From contig OZ245872.1 in NCBI GenBank assembly GCA_965229345.1, forward strand, positions 2,976,001-3,040,000: a stretch of DNA of 64,000 nt. Reading direction: 5' to 3'. Position numbers and translations under genes: made by a program. Every line of letters starts with the position of its first letter. Within the stretch, counting starts at the first letter, position 1. Below the pieces are notes generated by a model. That model had not been told where the DNA came from, made no database searches, and worked only from the letters and a program-made list of their open reading frames with translations. This DNA is from PBB1 sp965229345. GTDB lineage: Bacteria; Pseudomonadota; Gammaproteobacteria; Burkholderiales; Burkholderiaceae_C. This document shows, in pieces, positions 52,425 to 60,397 of the stretch.

Positions 52425-52874
52425 ATGAAGCGAACCCTGACCTTCCTGCTGCTGGCCAGCTTGTTCACCGCCGCGACCGGTGCGCTGGCGCAAGGCATCA
52501 CCGACCCCATTGGCGACCTACTGCCCACGTACATCGGTCCGCAGAACGGCGACGTGGATGTGGCGAGCGCGTTCGCCGGCTACGACCCGGCCAGCGACAC
52601 CTTCAGCTTCTCGGGCACCTTTGCCGACGCCCTCGGCACCACGGCGGGCGCCTTCTACTTGCGGGGCCTGGACCGCGGTGTCGGCACCGAAGGTTTCGTG
52701 AGCGGCAGCCCATCGGGCGGCCAGCGCATGAAGTTCGACGCCGCCGTGTTCCTGCGGCCCGACGGCATGGCTCGCGTGATCACCTTCGTGGGGTCGGTGG
52801 GCACGGGCGTCGAACTGGGGGCTGGTACCGGCACTATCGCCGGCGGCTGCGCGCCTCAGGGCGCCAGCCGCTGA
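52425..52874 (+). CDS. Small secreted protein, unknown
   Basis: 149 residues with a signal peptide ending 'GALAQ'. The mature part is Gly/Asp-rich and looks beta-structured ('DVASAFAGYDPASDTFSFSGTFADAL' in parts, 'GAFYLRGLDRGVGTEGF'). No family recognised and no C-terminal sorting motif. Its end overlaps the end of the convergent MBL gene by 19 bases. No class A promoter is seen upstream. Confidence 0.65.
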   Translation: MKRTLTFLLLASLFTAATGALAQGITDPIGDLLPTYIGPQNGDVDVASAFAGYDPASDTFSFSGTFADALGTTAGAFYLRGLDRGVGTEGFVSGSPSGGQRMKFDAAVFLRPDGMARVITFVGSVGTGVELGAGTGTIAGGCAPQGASR

Positions 52875-53827
52875 CCGTCTTGCGCAAACACCACCCCGCC
52901 GGCGTAGTGCGCGGCAATCGACGCCTTGACGGCATCACGCTGCGCGTCGAGCGCAGGTGACAGGTGGCTCAGCAGCAGCTGGCCGGCGCGCACCGCATCG
53001 GCCACTTCGCCGATGGCCTTGGGTGGCGTGTGCAAGGTGTACAGCACGTCGGGCGAGCCGGGTGGGTCGAGCACCACGCTGTTGAAGACCAGCAGGCTGG
53101 TGCCTTGGGCGATTCGCCGCAGACCCGCCAGCCCGCTGGCGTCGATGTCGCCGCTGAAGGTGATGCTCTTGCCGGCGTGGTCGATGCGGTAGACCACTGC
53201 CGGTGCGTCGCGGTGGTGGCCGGCCACGGCGCTGATGCGCAGGCCGCCCTCATCGAACACCGTGTGCACTTCGGGCAGGGCTGACGCCGTGGCGGGTGCG
53301 TCGATGTCGTTCACTTGAAAGCGCAGCGGCGCCGAGAAGTCCTTCAGGTAGCCGAAGGCGCCCTGCTTGCCGAACAAGAGGTCGATGAAGCGGCTGGTGG
53401 CCGGGAAGTCGGCATCGTCGGCATCGAGCGCACGCCGCCCTGCCGGCCCGAAGATCTTGAAATCGACCGGCCCGCGGTTGGACACCGCACGGGCCTTGAA
53501 GAGGCCTGGCAGTCCACCGGCATGGTCCACATGAAGGTGCGTCAGCAGCACGATGTCGGCCCGACCCAGCGCCAGCTTGGCTTCACCCAGGCGCACGAAA
53601 GATCCCGGGCCGGCGTCGACGAAGACACGCGCCACGCCATCCACCAACACGGCATAGGCCGAACCCGCACGGCCGGTGGCACCCGGGCCGCCCGAGCCCA
53701 GCACCACCAGTTCCAGCGCCGGCGGGGCGGCCGTCTGGGCCTGGGCGGCGAATGCGGCGGGCAGCGTGCAAAAGGCCAGACAGATCGAAGCCAGTTGGCG
53801 CCGGCCAGGGTTGGCAAGAGTTTTCAT
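52856..53827 (-). CDS. Metallo-beta-lactamase fold hydrolase, secreted
   Basis: 323 residues from the ATG at 53827, signal peptide ending 'FAAQAQ'. Zinc motif HxHxDH in 'LLTHLHVDHAGGLPGL', with further ligands in 'AVAGHHRDAPAV', 'TFSGDID' and 'LLSHLSP'. 'DAGPGSFVRLG' is near the start of the domain. Overall RNase Z-like layout but exported, so an esterase or lactonase-type role is more likely (inference). It follows the YVTN gene by 100 bases on the same strand. Confidence 0.88.
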   Translation of the reverse strand: MKTLANPGRRQLASICLAFCTLPAAFAAQAQTAAPPALELVVLGSGGPGATGRAGSAYAVLVDGVARVFVDAGPGSFVRLGEAKLALGRADIVLLTHLHVDHAGGLPGLFKARAVSNRGPVDFKIFGPAGRRALDADDADFPATSRFIDLLFGKQGAFGYLKDFSAPLRFQVNDIDAPATASALPEVHTVFDEGGLRISAVAGHHRDAPAVVYRIDHAGKSITFSGDIDASGLAGLRRIAQGTSLLVFNSVVLDPPGSPDVLYTLHTPPKAIGEVADAVRAGQLLLSHLSPALDAQRDAVKASIAAHYAGGVVFAQDGQRLAP

Positions 53828-53927
53828 TCGATCCTTTGTGCGGGCGGGAGGACAACAGGGCGAACCGGAAGCGGCAAGCCCCCGGCTCGGTCGTGCGGTG
53901 CGCCGGTTCTCTGACAGTTCCCGGTTT

Positions 53928-54971
53928 TCAGTACGCCGCCACCGCCTGCGCAGCGGCCACCGTGGCGACGATTCGCTGCCCGGCACGCTCGACCTTGGAG
54001 ATGCTCAGGTCCTCGTTCAGCACGTAGGCCGTCTTGCCGTCGCGCGTGAACACGATGGCCTGGCGCGGCTGCTTGAAGCCGGCGATGGTGGCGACCACCT
54101 TCAACGTGGCCACGTCGATCACCGACACCGTGTTGTCGGCCAAGTTGCCCGAGTAGACGAAGCGGCCGTCGGGCGTGAGCGCGGCGCCGTAGGGGTCGCG
54201 GCCCACCGGCACGGTGCCGGTGACGCGGCGCGCGGCGATGTCCACCACCGCGATGTCGTTGCTGCCGCTGTTGGCCGCAAACAGGGTCTTGCCGTCGGCG
54301 GTGACGGAGATGGCGCGGATCTTGTTGAAGCCGGTGATCTCGCCCTCGATCTTGTCGGTCTGCGTGTCGACGATGGTCACCTTGTCGCCCAGGAAGTTGG
54401 TGACGTAGAGCTTCGCGCCGTCCGGGCTCAGGCGCACGCCCTGGCGCGGCTGCGCAAAGCCGGTGATCACCGCCTTGGCCTGCCCGCTGGCGGTGTCCAG
54501 TCGCGTCACGGTGCTGCTGGCCTGGTTGTTGACGTACAGCGCGCTGCCGTCCTTGCTGAGCGCGGTGCCGAAGGCGCCGGGGCCGGCCGCCAGCGTCGAC
54601 GCGGTGGCCAGCGGCTTGAGCGTGGTGGTGTCCAGGCGCGTCACCGTGCCCAGGCTGCTGTCGGAGACATAGAAGCTCTTGCCGTCGGGCGCGAACACGA
54701 TGTTGCGCGGCGTGACGTAGCCGCGCAGCACACCGCGCACGGCACCGGTGGCCAGGTCGTAGACGATGACGTCCGGGCGCTCGCTGTAAGACACCACGGC
54801 GGTGGCCTCGTCGGGGCTCAGCGCCAGCGAGTTGTTGCGGATCTGGCCGTCGAAGGTGACGCGGGCCGGGGTGGCTTCGGCGGCGTTGGCGGCGTTGGCG
54901 GGCACGCTGGCGGCGACGAGGACGAAGGTGCTGCACAAGGCCAGCGCGGTGGTGCGGAAGAAGGTATTCAT
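53928..54971 (-). CDS. YVTN family beta-propeller protein
   Basis: 347 residues with a signal peptide ending 'VPANA'. Seven or so propeller blades with repeating signature: 'DGKSFYVSDSSLGTVTRLDT', 'DGSALYVNNQASSTVTRLDT', 'DGAKLYVTNFLGDKVTIVDT', 'DGKTLFAANSGSNDIAVVDI' and 'DGRFVYSGNLADNTVSVIDV'. Secreted propellers of this type have no single known function. Under a class A promoter, probably with the MBL gene. Confidence 0.9.
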   Translation of the reverse strand: MNTFFRTTALALCSTFVLVAASVPANAANAAEATPARVTFDGQIRNNSLALSPDEATAVVSYSERPDVIVYDLATGAVRGVLRGYVTPRNIVFAPDGKSFYVSDSSLGTVTRLDTTTLKPLATASTLAAGPGAFGTALSKDGSALYVNNQASSTVTRLDTASGQAKAVITGFAQPRQGVRLSPDGAKLYVTNFLGDKVTIVDTQTDKIEGEITGFNKIRAISVTADGKTLFAANSGSNDIAVVDIAARRVTGTVPVGRDPYGAALTPDGRFVYSGNLADNTVSVIDVATLKVVATIAGFKQPRQAIVFTRDGKTAYVLNEDLSISKVERAGQRIVATVAAAQAVAAY

Positions 54972-55021
54972 GGGATGTCTTTCGGAGAGTGTTGAGAAAA
55001 GAGGGAAAGGCTTGCTGTGGT

Positions 55022-55048
55022 GGACGAGGAGAGCCCGTGGTTTATTCC
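55022..55048 (-). promoter_or_regulatory. Predicted ECF promoter, class A, of the YVTN-MBL transcript
   Basis: Minus strand: GGAATA (55048-55043), 16 bases, CGTCC (55026-55022), 51 bases before the ATG at 54971. The last base of the -10 differs from the other three. Confidence 0.68.
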
Positions 55049-55070
55049 GTCGGGCCGTGAATTCGAGGCT

Positions 55071-56201
55071 TCAGCCGAGCAGGGCCGGTACCCAGCGGTT
55101 GATCAAGGCACCGCCGACGATGAGCCAGCCGAACAGGATCAGCGCCAGCAACAGCGGCTTGGCACCGGCCTTGCGGATGGCGCCGATGTGCGTGGACAGG
55201 CCGAGTGCGGCCATGGCCATGGCCAGCAGCGCGGTGTCGATCTCGGTGGTCACCGCCACCACCGAGGCCGGCAGCCACTGCAGCGAGTTGAACAACACCA
55301 CCGCGACGAAGCCGAAGGCGAACCAGGGCACGGCGAGCTTGCCTGGGGCCTGGCCCGTGGCGGCGGAAGTGTGGGCGTGGCGTTTGTCGTCACGTGCCAG
55401 CCAGGCCGACAACATCACCAGGAACGGCGCCAGCATCATCACCCGCACCATCTTCGCGATGACGGCCGAGTTGGCCGCGTCCGGGCCCACCGAACGCGCC
55501 GCGGCCACCACCTGGGCCACCTCGTGGATGGTCGAGCCGGCATAGATGCCGAAGCCGTTGGCGCCACCCGGAATCAGCGCCCAGTGCTGGTTCAGCTCGA
55601 ACAGCGCCGGGTACAGAAAGATCGCCAGCGTGCCGAACACCACCACCGTGGCCACCGCCACCGTTACCTGCTCGGCGCGCGCCTTGACCACCGGTTCGGC
55701 AGCCATCACCGCGGCGGCGCCGCAGATGGAGCTGCCGGCGCCGATCAGCATCGCCGTCTTGCGGTCCAGGCCCAACCAGCGCGTGCCGATGAAGCAGGCC
55801 AGCGCGAAGGTCGAGCCCAGCACCAGCGCGTCGATGGCGACGCCGGCGATGCCGACGTGGCCGATGTCCTGCACCGTCAGCCGCAGGCCGTACAGCACGA
55901 CCCCCAGGCGCAGCAGGTTCTGCTTGGACACGTTGACGCCGGCACCGCTGGCCGCGGCCAAGCGCGGCACCAGCGGATAGACCGTGTTGCCCACCAGCAT
56001 GCCCAACACGATGGCCAGCGTCAGCGCACTGAAGCCGTGGTCCTGCAGCCAGCCGATGTGGCCCAGCGCGATGCCGGTCGCGGCCAGGGCGCCGCTCAAG
56101 GCCAGGCCGGGCAGCAGGGCTGCCAACTGCAAGCGCAACCGCGCTGCCCGGTGGCCGGCTGACGGGCCAGGGCTGGCTTGTGAGGTCGACAGCGCGTGCA
56201 T
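55071..56201 (-). CDS. YeiH family putative sulfate exporter
   Basis: 376 residues from the ATG at 56201, with about 10 membrane helices. Family (PF03601-type) blocks: 'ALTLAIVLGMLVGNTVYPLVP', 'KQNLLRLGVVLYGLRLT', 'MLIGAGSSICGAAAVMAAEPVVK', 'YAGSTIHEVAQVVAAARSVG' and 'KMVRVMMLAPFLVML'. Homologues are described as putative sulfate/sulfonate exporters. The neighbouring SorAB would make sulfate from sulfite, which fits that role. Coupled (TGATG) to a small gene upstream; divergent LysR regulator beyond. Confidence 0.88.
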   Translation of the reverse strand: MHALSTSQASPGPSAGHRAARLRLQLAALLPGLALSGALAATGIALGHIGWLQDHGFSALTLAIVLGMLVGNTVYPLVPRLAAASGAGVNVSKQNLLRLGVVLYGLRLTVQDIGHVGIAGVAIDALVLGSTFALACFIGTRWLGLDRKTAMLIGAGSSICGAAAVMAAEPVVKARAEQVTVAVATVVVFGTLAIFLYPALFELNQHWALIPGGANGFGIYAGSTIHEVAQVVAAARSVGPDAANSAVIAKMVRVMMLAPFLVMLSAWLARDDKRHAHTSAATGQAPGKLAVPWFAFGFVAVVLFNSLQWLPASVVAVTTEIDTALLAMAMAALGLSTHIGAIRKAGAKPLLLALILFGWLIVGGALINRWVPALLG

Positions 56202-56467
56202 CACGCCAGCACCCAGATCAAGGCGATGCCGGCGCACAGCAGCACGGCCGCCAGCGGCACTGCGACCGGCATCCAGCGCAGCACCTGCGGGTCGATGCTG
56301 CTGTCGGCGGCCAAGGTGGTCGAGACGGCATGGGCCACGTCGCGGGTCGGCCCCATGAAGCCCGCCACTGGCCGCCGGGCAGCAACCCATTGAAGGGCAT
56401 GCAGCGCCTGTGGGGCCAGCGGGCCGGGTGCTGCGGGGCGTGGGGTTGTTCGTTCAAGGGTCAGCAT
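56201..56467 (-). CDS. Small membrane protein upstream of the YeiH exporter
   Basis: 88 residues. A polar, Pro/Ala-rich N-terminus is followed by one C-terminal helix ('MPVAVPLAAVLLCAGIALIWVL'). No family recognised. The TGATG overlap with the exporter start argues for coupled translation, perhaps as an accessory subunit. Confidence 0.6.
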   Translation of the reverse strand: MLTLERTTPRPAAPGPLAPQALHALQWVAARRPVAGFMGPTRDVAHAVSTTLAADSSIDPQVLRWMPVAVPLAAVLLCAGIALIWVLA

Positions 56468-56548
56468 GTCGGGCTCCAGATGCCGGTGGTGGCGCGGCAG
56501 GCCGCCGCCCCGTGATCGAGCGGCCAGGCAAATTTAGAGCTTGGCAAT

Positions 56549-56567
56549 CAACCCGTCCAACGGGTTG
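56549..56567. promoter_or_regulatory. Palindrome in the divergent LysR/exporter promoter region
   Basis: CAACCCGT-N3-ACGGGTTG, a perfect 8-base dyad 46 bases before the LysR start and 82 bases before the small gene. Its placement suits a LysR-type operator controlling both directions. Confidence 0.55.
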
Positions 56568-56612
56568 TATGACTAAGATGTACCTGCGAAATCGATAACA
56601 AAGGCAATCACC

Positions 56613-57545
56613 GTGGACGTGCTTCGACTCACCCTGCGTCAGCTGCAGATTTTTGTCGCCGTGGCGCGCAGCGGCAGCACCACGGCGGCCAGCGCTGAGA
56701 TAGCGCTGTCGCAATCGGCCACCAGTTCGGCCGTCAACGAGCTGGAACGCCTGCTGTCGCTGCGCCTGTTCGACCGCGCCGGCAAACGCCTGCTGTTGAA
56801 CGACAACGGCCGCGCGCTGTTGCCGCGGGCTTTGGCTTTGCTCGACGGCGCCGCAGGCATCGAGCAGATGTCGCGCGACGGCAGCGCGCAGGCGCAGTCG
56901 CTGCGCATCGGCGCCAGCACGACGATTGGCAACTACGTGTTGCCCAAGCTGCTCGCTGGCTTCATGGGGGCACAGCAGCCCGGCAGCGCCGCCGCCTGGC
57001 GGTCGAAGGTCGTTATCGGGAACACCGCCGCCATCTGCGATGCCGTGACCGCTTTCGAACTCGACGTGGGGCTGATCGAGGGGCCCAGCCACCAGCCGGA
57101 GCTGGTGGTCACCCCCTGGCTGCAAGACGAGATGGTGGTCGTGGCTGCGCCCGACAGTGCGCTGGCCCAGTCAAGCCGGGCGGGCGATCGCATTCCCCTG
57201 CGCACGCTGCGTGAGGCGGTCTGGCTGGTTCGCGAAACGGGCTCTGGCACGCGCGAGGCCACCGACCAGAGCTTGCTGCCCCACCTGCGTTCTTACCGGC
57301 GCAGCATCGAGCTAGGCAGTTCGGAGGCCATCCAGCGTGCCGCTCAGGAAGGGTTGGGGGTGGCTTGCCTGTCCGCCTGGGTAGTGAACGATGCGCTGGA
57401 AGCTGGACGTCTGTGCCGCGTCTCCACGACATTGCCGCGGCAGCTTCGGCAATGTCATCTGGTTGTGCATCGTGAGAAGCAGTCGACGCCCGCGTTGCTG
57501 GCGTTCATCGCCCAGGCAGATGCGACCACTGGGGCTGCCCGCTAA
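56613..57545 (+). CDS. LysR family transcriptional regulator
   Basis: 310 residues starting at GTG. N-terminal helix-turn-helix: 'LRQLQIFVAVARSGSTTAASAEIALSQSATSSAVNELERLL' in parts. The C-terminal effector domain has 'LRIGASTTIGNYVLPKLLAGFM' and 'VGLIEGPSHQPELVVTPWLQDEMVVV' in parts. Divergent from the exporter, like yeiE beside yeiH in E. coli, so it probably controls it in response to a sulfur anion (inference). Confidence 0.92.
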   Translation: MDVLRLTLRQLQIFVAVARSGSTTAASAEIALSQSATSSAVNELERLLSLRLFDRAGKRLLLNDNGRALLPRALALLDGAAGIEQMSRDGSAQAQSLRIGASTTIGNYVLPKLLAGFMGAQQPGSAAAWRSKVVIGNTAAICDAVTAFELDVGLIEGPSHQPELVVTPWLQDEMVVVAAPDSALAQSSRAGDRIPLRTLREAVWLVRETGSGTREATDQSLLPHLRSYRRSIELGSSEAIQRAAQEGLGVACLSAWVVNDALEAGRLCRVSTTLPRQLRQCHLVVHREKQSTPALLAFIAQADATTGAAR

Positions 57546-57831
57546 CGTCCCGGCCCCGCTTCGCATGTCGAAGGTTCAGCCCTCGGCGACACGCGATTAC
57601 CCTTCAGCTAGGCGCCGACGCCCGCTCCGCCCACCTGCCCATTGATCGGAGCTTTGATGCAATGAGCTGGTCTGGGTAATCGACGTCCGCTTCCGGACGC
57701 ACCACCCAACGGCTGCTGGCCGGGAGTTCCAGTTCGCGCCTGTGCCAGAAAGCTGCCCTCCAGAGCGAGCATGCGGCGTGAAACGCCGCCCAACCGGCTT
57801 CGACGGCCAGGCGGCCCCGGGTAGGCCCCGA

Positions 57832-58455
57832 TCAAAACTCGGTCTGTTCAGAGATCTCCAAAGCGTCGTCCACCTCGATGCCCAGGTAGCGCACGGTCGA
57901 TTCCAGCTTGGAATGTCCCAGCAGCAACTGCACGGCGCGCAGGTTCTTCGTGCGCCGGTAGATCAACGTCGCCTTGGTCCGGCGCATTGAGTGAGTGCCG
58001 TAGTCGGCGGGATCGAGGCCGAGCTCTTCGACCCAGTCTTCGAGAATCCGCGCGTACTGTCGCGTGCCCAGATGTGGCGAGTCGTGGATGCGGCTCGGGA
58101 ACAGAAAGTCTTCCGACTTCAACGCCGCCAGCTTGATCCACTTCTGCACCGCGTCGCGGGTGGCTGGTGTGATTTCGAACTGCACGGGGCGCTGCGTTTT
58201 GCGCTGCAGAACCATGGCGCGGGACGCGACCTGATCCCCGTGGCAGATGTCCCTGACCTTCAGGCTGACGAGATCACAACCGCGGAGTTTGCTGTCGATG
58301 CCCAGGTAGAAGAGGGCCAGCTCGCGTACTCGGTTTTCCATCTGCAGTCGCACCCGGAGTGCCCAGATGTCCTTGACCTTGAATGGGGCCTTCTGGCCGA
58401 CGATCTTGCCCTTGTTCCACGGCTCGCGATGTACTGCGTTGGCAACGGATCCCAT
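57832..58455 (-). CDS. Short tyrosine recombinase/integrase
   Basis: 207 residues containing only the catalytic domain. Catalytic residues: Arg58 ('SKLRGCDL'), His155-x-x-Arg158 ('THSMRRT'), His181 ('LLGHSKLEST') and Tyr190 ('VRYLGIE'). The N-terminal SAM-like DNA-binding domain of usual integrases is missing, replaced by ~30 polar residues. Similar stand-alone recombinases are common in proteobacterial islands. A GCGGCGT hairpin (57773-57789) lies 43 bases after the stop. Confidence 0.9.
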   Translation of the reverse strand: MGSVANAVHREPWNKGKIVGQKAPFKVKDIWALRVRLQMENRVRELALFYLGIDSKLRGCDLVSLKVRDICHGDQVASRAMVLQRKTQRPVQFEITPATRDAVQKWIKLAALKSEDFLFPSRIHDSPHLGTRQYARILEDWVEELGLDPADYGTHSMRRTKATLIYRRTKNLRAVQLLLGHSKLESTVRYLGIEVDDALEISEQTEF

Positions 58456-58821
58456 GATGGTCTCCCATCGAGTTGAGGGCCAAACAAGATGCGCCGGCGC
58501 GCACTCGAGGGCCTTGTCCTAGGTCAACCCACAGTCACGACGACCTCGAGGGCCCAGCGTCAGCTATGCGGCAACGCTGCGTACTCACACTCCCGGCCAG
58601 GATCGGAACTTCGCTTCGGCGTAATCAGTGGCCAGCCAGCTCTGAAAGCTGTCTCTCAACTTTCTAGCTAATCGGGCGTCGACGGCCCGGGGTAGGTCTC
58701 AAGCTGGCGAAAATGCACCGGCGCTCACCAGTCCGGGATCCGGCGCAAAACGCGACATCTAACCCAATCTCCAGGGTGTCGTGTGCACCTTGTCTGCAAC
58801 CAGACCTCAGAAGGAAACCTC
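58456..58821. other. Non-coding stretch in the island
   Basis: 366 bases between the short integrase and a small ORF. No gene, tRNA or clear repeat is seen. It should hold the promoters of both flanking genes. Confidence 0.4.
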
Positions 58822-59064
58822 ATGCGCCCAGAACGCCCAACCGTCGACACGGTCTTCAGAGCCAGCGACGGCAATCTCTACACGGTGCGAGAGGTCGAAG
58901 ACATTTCCATCTTCGGCCTCGGCGATGGGTATGTGGTGACGATCGCCAGCGAGCAGCAGTTGCACCTTGAACAGCGGGGCGAGCGATTGCACGATGTGCA
59001 GTTCGAATCGTTCTACCGTGAGAAGGGCTTGGTGCTGCTAACCACGCCATCCGACACACCGTGA
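58822..59064 (+). CDS. Small hypothetical protein
   Basis: 80 residues, from an ATG with AAGGAA 6-8 bases upstream. Soluble, with alternating beta-type stretches ('NLYTVREVEDISIFGLGDGYVV', 'LHDVQFESFYREKGLVLL'). No family recognised. It stands alone in the island, convergent with the SNase gene. Confidence 0.65.
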   Translation: MRPERPTVDTVFRASDGNLYTVREVEDISIFGLGDGYVVTIASEQQLHLEQRGERLHDVQFESFYREKGLVLLTTPSDTP

Positions 59065-59078
59065 GCGGTGGCCGCCAC

Positions 59079-59510
59079 CTACCGATAACCCCGCCGCCAC
59101 TCCCAAGGTGGCACCGGATCATTTCGGGACCACAGGCCCCGGCGCTCGGCCTGTGCTTCCTCCTGGTACTGATAAAGCGTCTCATCGGAGACGTACTCGT
59201 CGTAGACCCAGGCCATGCCCAGCGCCACCATTGATGCGTTGGCGTCCACGCCGTCGCACTCGACCCGAGCGAGCAGCCGGCCATAGCGGTCTGCGCCTTG
59301 TGACTGCAACAGCGCCGGCTTCTTGAAGCACAACCCCGACAGGGTCTGCTTGCTCCGGTTGCCGAAGGGCTGGGTCTTCTCGGGCGCGTCGATCTCGTTC
59401 AGACGGACCTTGAACGTCTGCAGGCCACCCGTCACTTCGCATCGGGCAGTGAGCGTGTCCCCGTCGGAGATACCGACGATGAGGCAGGTCAGCAGTGCAG
59501 ACAGCGGCAT
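59079..59510 (-). CDS. Thermonuclease (SNase) family protein
   Basis: 143 residues with a short hydrophobic start, probably a signal sequence. Staphylococcal-nuclease fold: 'GISDGDTLTARC', catalytic Arg in 'KVRLNEIDAPEKTQPFG', 'DRYGRLLARVECDGVDAN', 'ASMVALGMAWVYDEY', and the ending 'EAQAERRGLWSRNDPVPPWEWRR'. It would cleave DNA or RNA outside the cytoplasm. A 34-residue ORF precedes it by 12 bases. Confidence 0.9.
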   Translation of the reverse strand: MPLSALLTCLIVGISDGDTLTARCEVTGGLQTFKVRLNEIDAPEKTQPFGNRSKQTLSGLCFKKPALLQSQGADRYGRLLARVECDGVDANASMVALGMAWVYDEYVSDETLYQYQEEAQAERRGLWSRNDPVPPWEWRRGYR

Positions 59511-59522
59511 TGGTTTCTTCGA

Positions 59523-59627
59523 TCAGATCGGCGGCGGCTTACTCTGCCTCGCCGCCCACTCGACCTCTGGCAGGCCCTTGGCCCTTAGATAAGCATCGAC
59601 ACGCGCCTGCAATTCAACAGGCTGCAT
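59523..59627 (-). CDS. Possible 34-residue small protein before the SNase gene
   Basis: ATG at 59627 to TGA at 59523. Predicted peptide starts 'MQPVELQARVDAYLRAKG' and ends 'SKPPPI'. Its composition is protein-like and the gap to the SNase start is 12 bases. No strong ribosome-binding site. It may be a leader peptide or a degraded gene end. Confidence 0.35.
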   Translation of the reverse strand: MQPVELQARVDAYLRAKGLPEVEWAARQSKPPPI

Positions 59628-59904
59628 CCGGCGAGTTTCGCGAATTCAGCCCATCTCAGCAAGGTGCAGCATCCAGCCATCGCACGTGCGCAGACTTGGT
59701 GTTGCGGGCTCTTCCATCACTCACGCATTCGCCGACCAGGCGCTCCACTAGGTTGACCCGTCAGCGGGAGATGGCTTGCACCCAATCCCCACTCGCCTTG
59801 ACCTCGGCATCGCTATAAGAGACAGCTCGCCTGCCTGGGTCGTGTCATAAGGTTGATCTGCCCGACCCCCCCCTTTGCTTGGTTCACAGCGATGATGTTG
59901 CCAA
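59628..59904. other. Non-coding stretch in the island
   Basis: 277 bases with a short C-tract (near 59870) and no supported gene. Nothing else recognised. Confidence 0.35.
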
Positions 59905-60207
59905 TCACTTCTTTCGCAACTTCGAATCCAGCTCTCTCGCCCCTACGGGGACTGTCTTGGGTGGGTTCTCGCGGCAGTGCTTGTCCATCCACAAATAGGT
60001 TGGATCAACGTTGATCTCGTATAGCGGATCGTTGAATTTGATTGCGCTCGCCAAAGTGAGGGGTCTGAACTGGCCGAGCAGCCGAGCTCTAGTTGGTCTG
60101 TCGGGGTTCTTCACCCACAGTTCGCAGTCAATGCCTGTGATGATCTCGGTTCCTTGCGCCAGTGACGCGATGCTCGCTAACGAACAGTAAAGAACGAACA
60201 TCCTCAT
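59905..60207 (-). CDS. Hypothetical secreted protein
   Basis: 100 residues from an ATG at 60207 (a second ATG is at 60201). Signal-like start 'MFVLYCSLASIASLAQG', then 'GIDCELWVKNPDRPTRARLLGQF', 'IKFNDPLYEINVDPTYLWMDKHC' and a basic end. Two Cys could form a disulfide. The frame stays open upstream to 60432 but that part is not convincing. No family recognised. Confidence 0.6.
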   Translation of the reverse strand: MRMFVLYCSLASIASLAQGTEIITGIDCELWVKNPDRPTRARLLGQFRPLTLASAIKFNDPLYEINVDPTYLWMDKHCRENPPKTVPVGARELDSKLRKK

Positions 60208-60397
60208 CTTCACAGCAGCTCTACAAAGCCCCCAGTGGAGGTCGCCCCGAAGGCGCAGGCGCAGCAGGTCGGGGCGATGCTTGCAATGGGCAGCCATCGT
60301 GCGGTCGCTACAAGCTCCTCGATAGGCCGTCCATGCTTCAGGCGCGGCGTTGGGCGCCGGTTGCTCCAGTTCGTAGTTTTCTGGCATGGGTGCTCTC

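Noticed and set aside
53828..53927. Separate ECF promoter for the MBL gene
   Set aside because: Only GGGAAC/GAGAACC-like sequence is present, without a class A -35 and -10 at 16 bases.
60208..60397. Possible integron attC-like site (GCCCAAC/GTTGGGC near 60350) in the island
   Set aside because: Only one simple-site half was found; no matching second half, cassette spacing or integron integrase.
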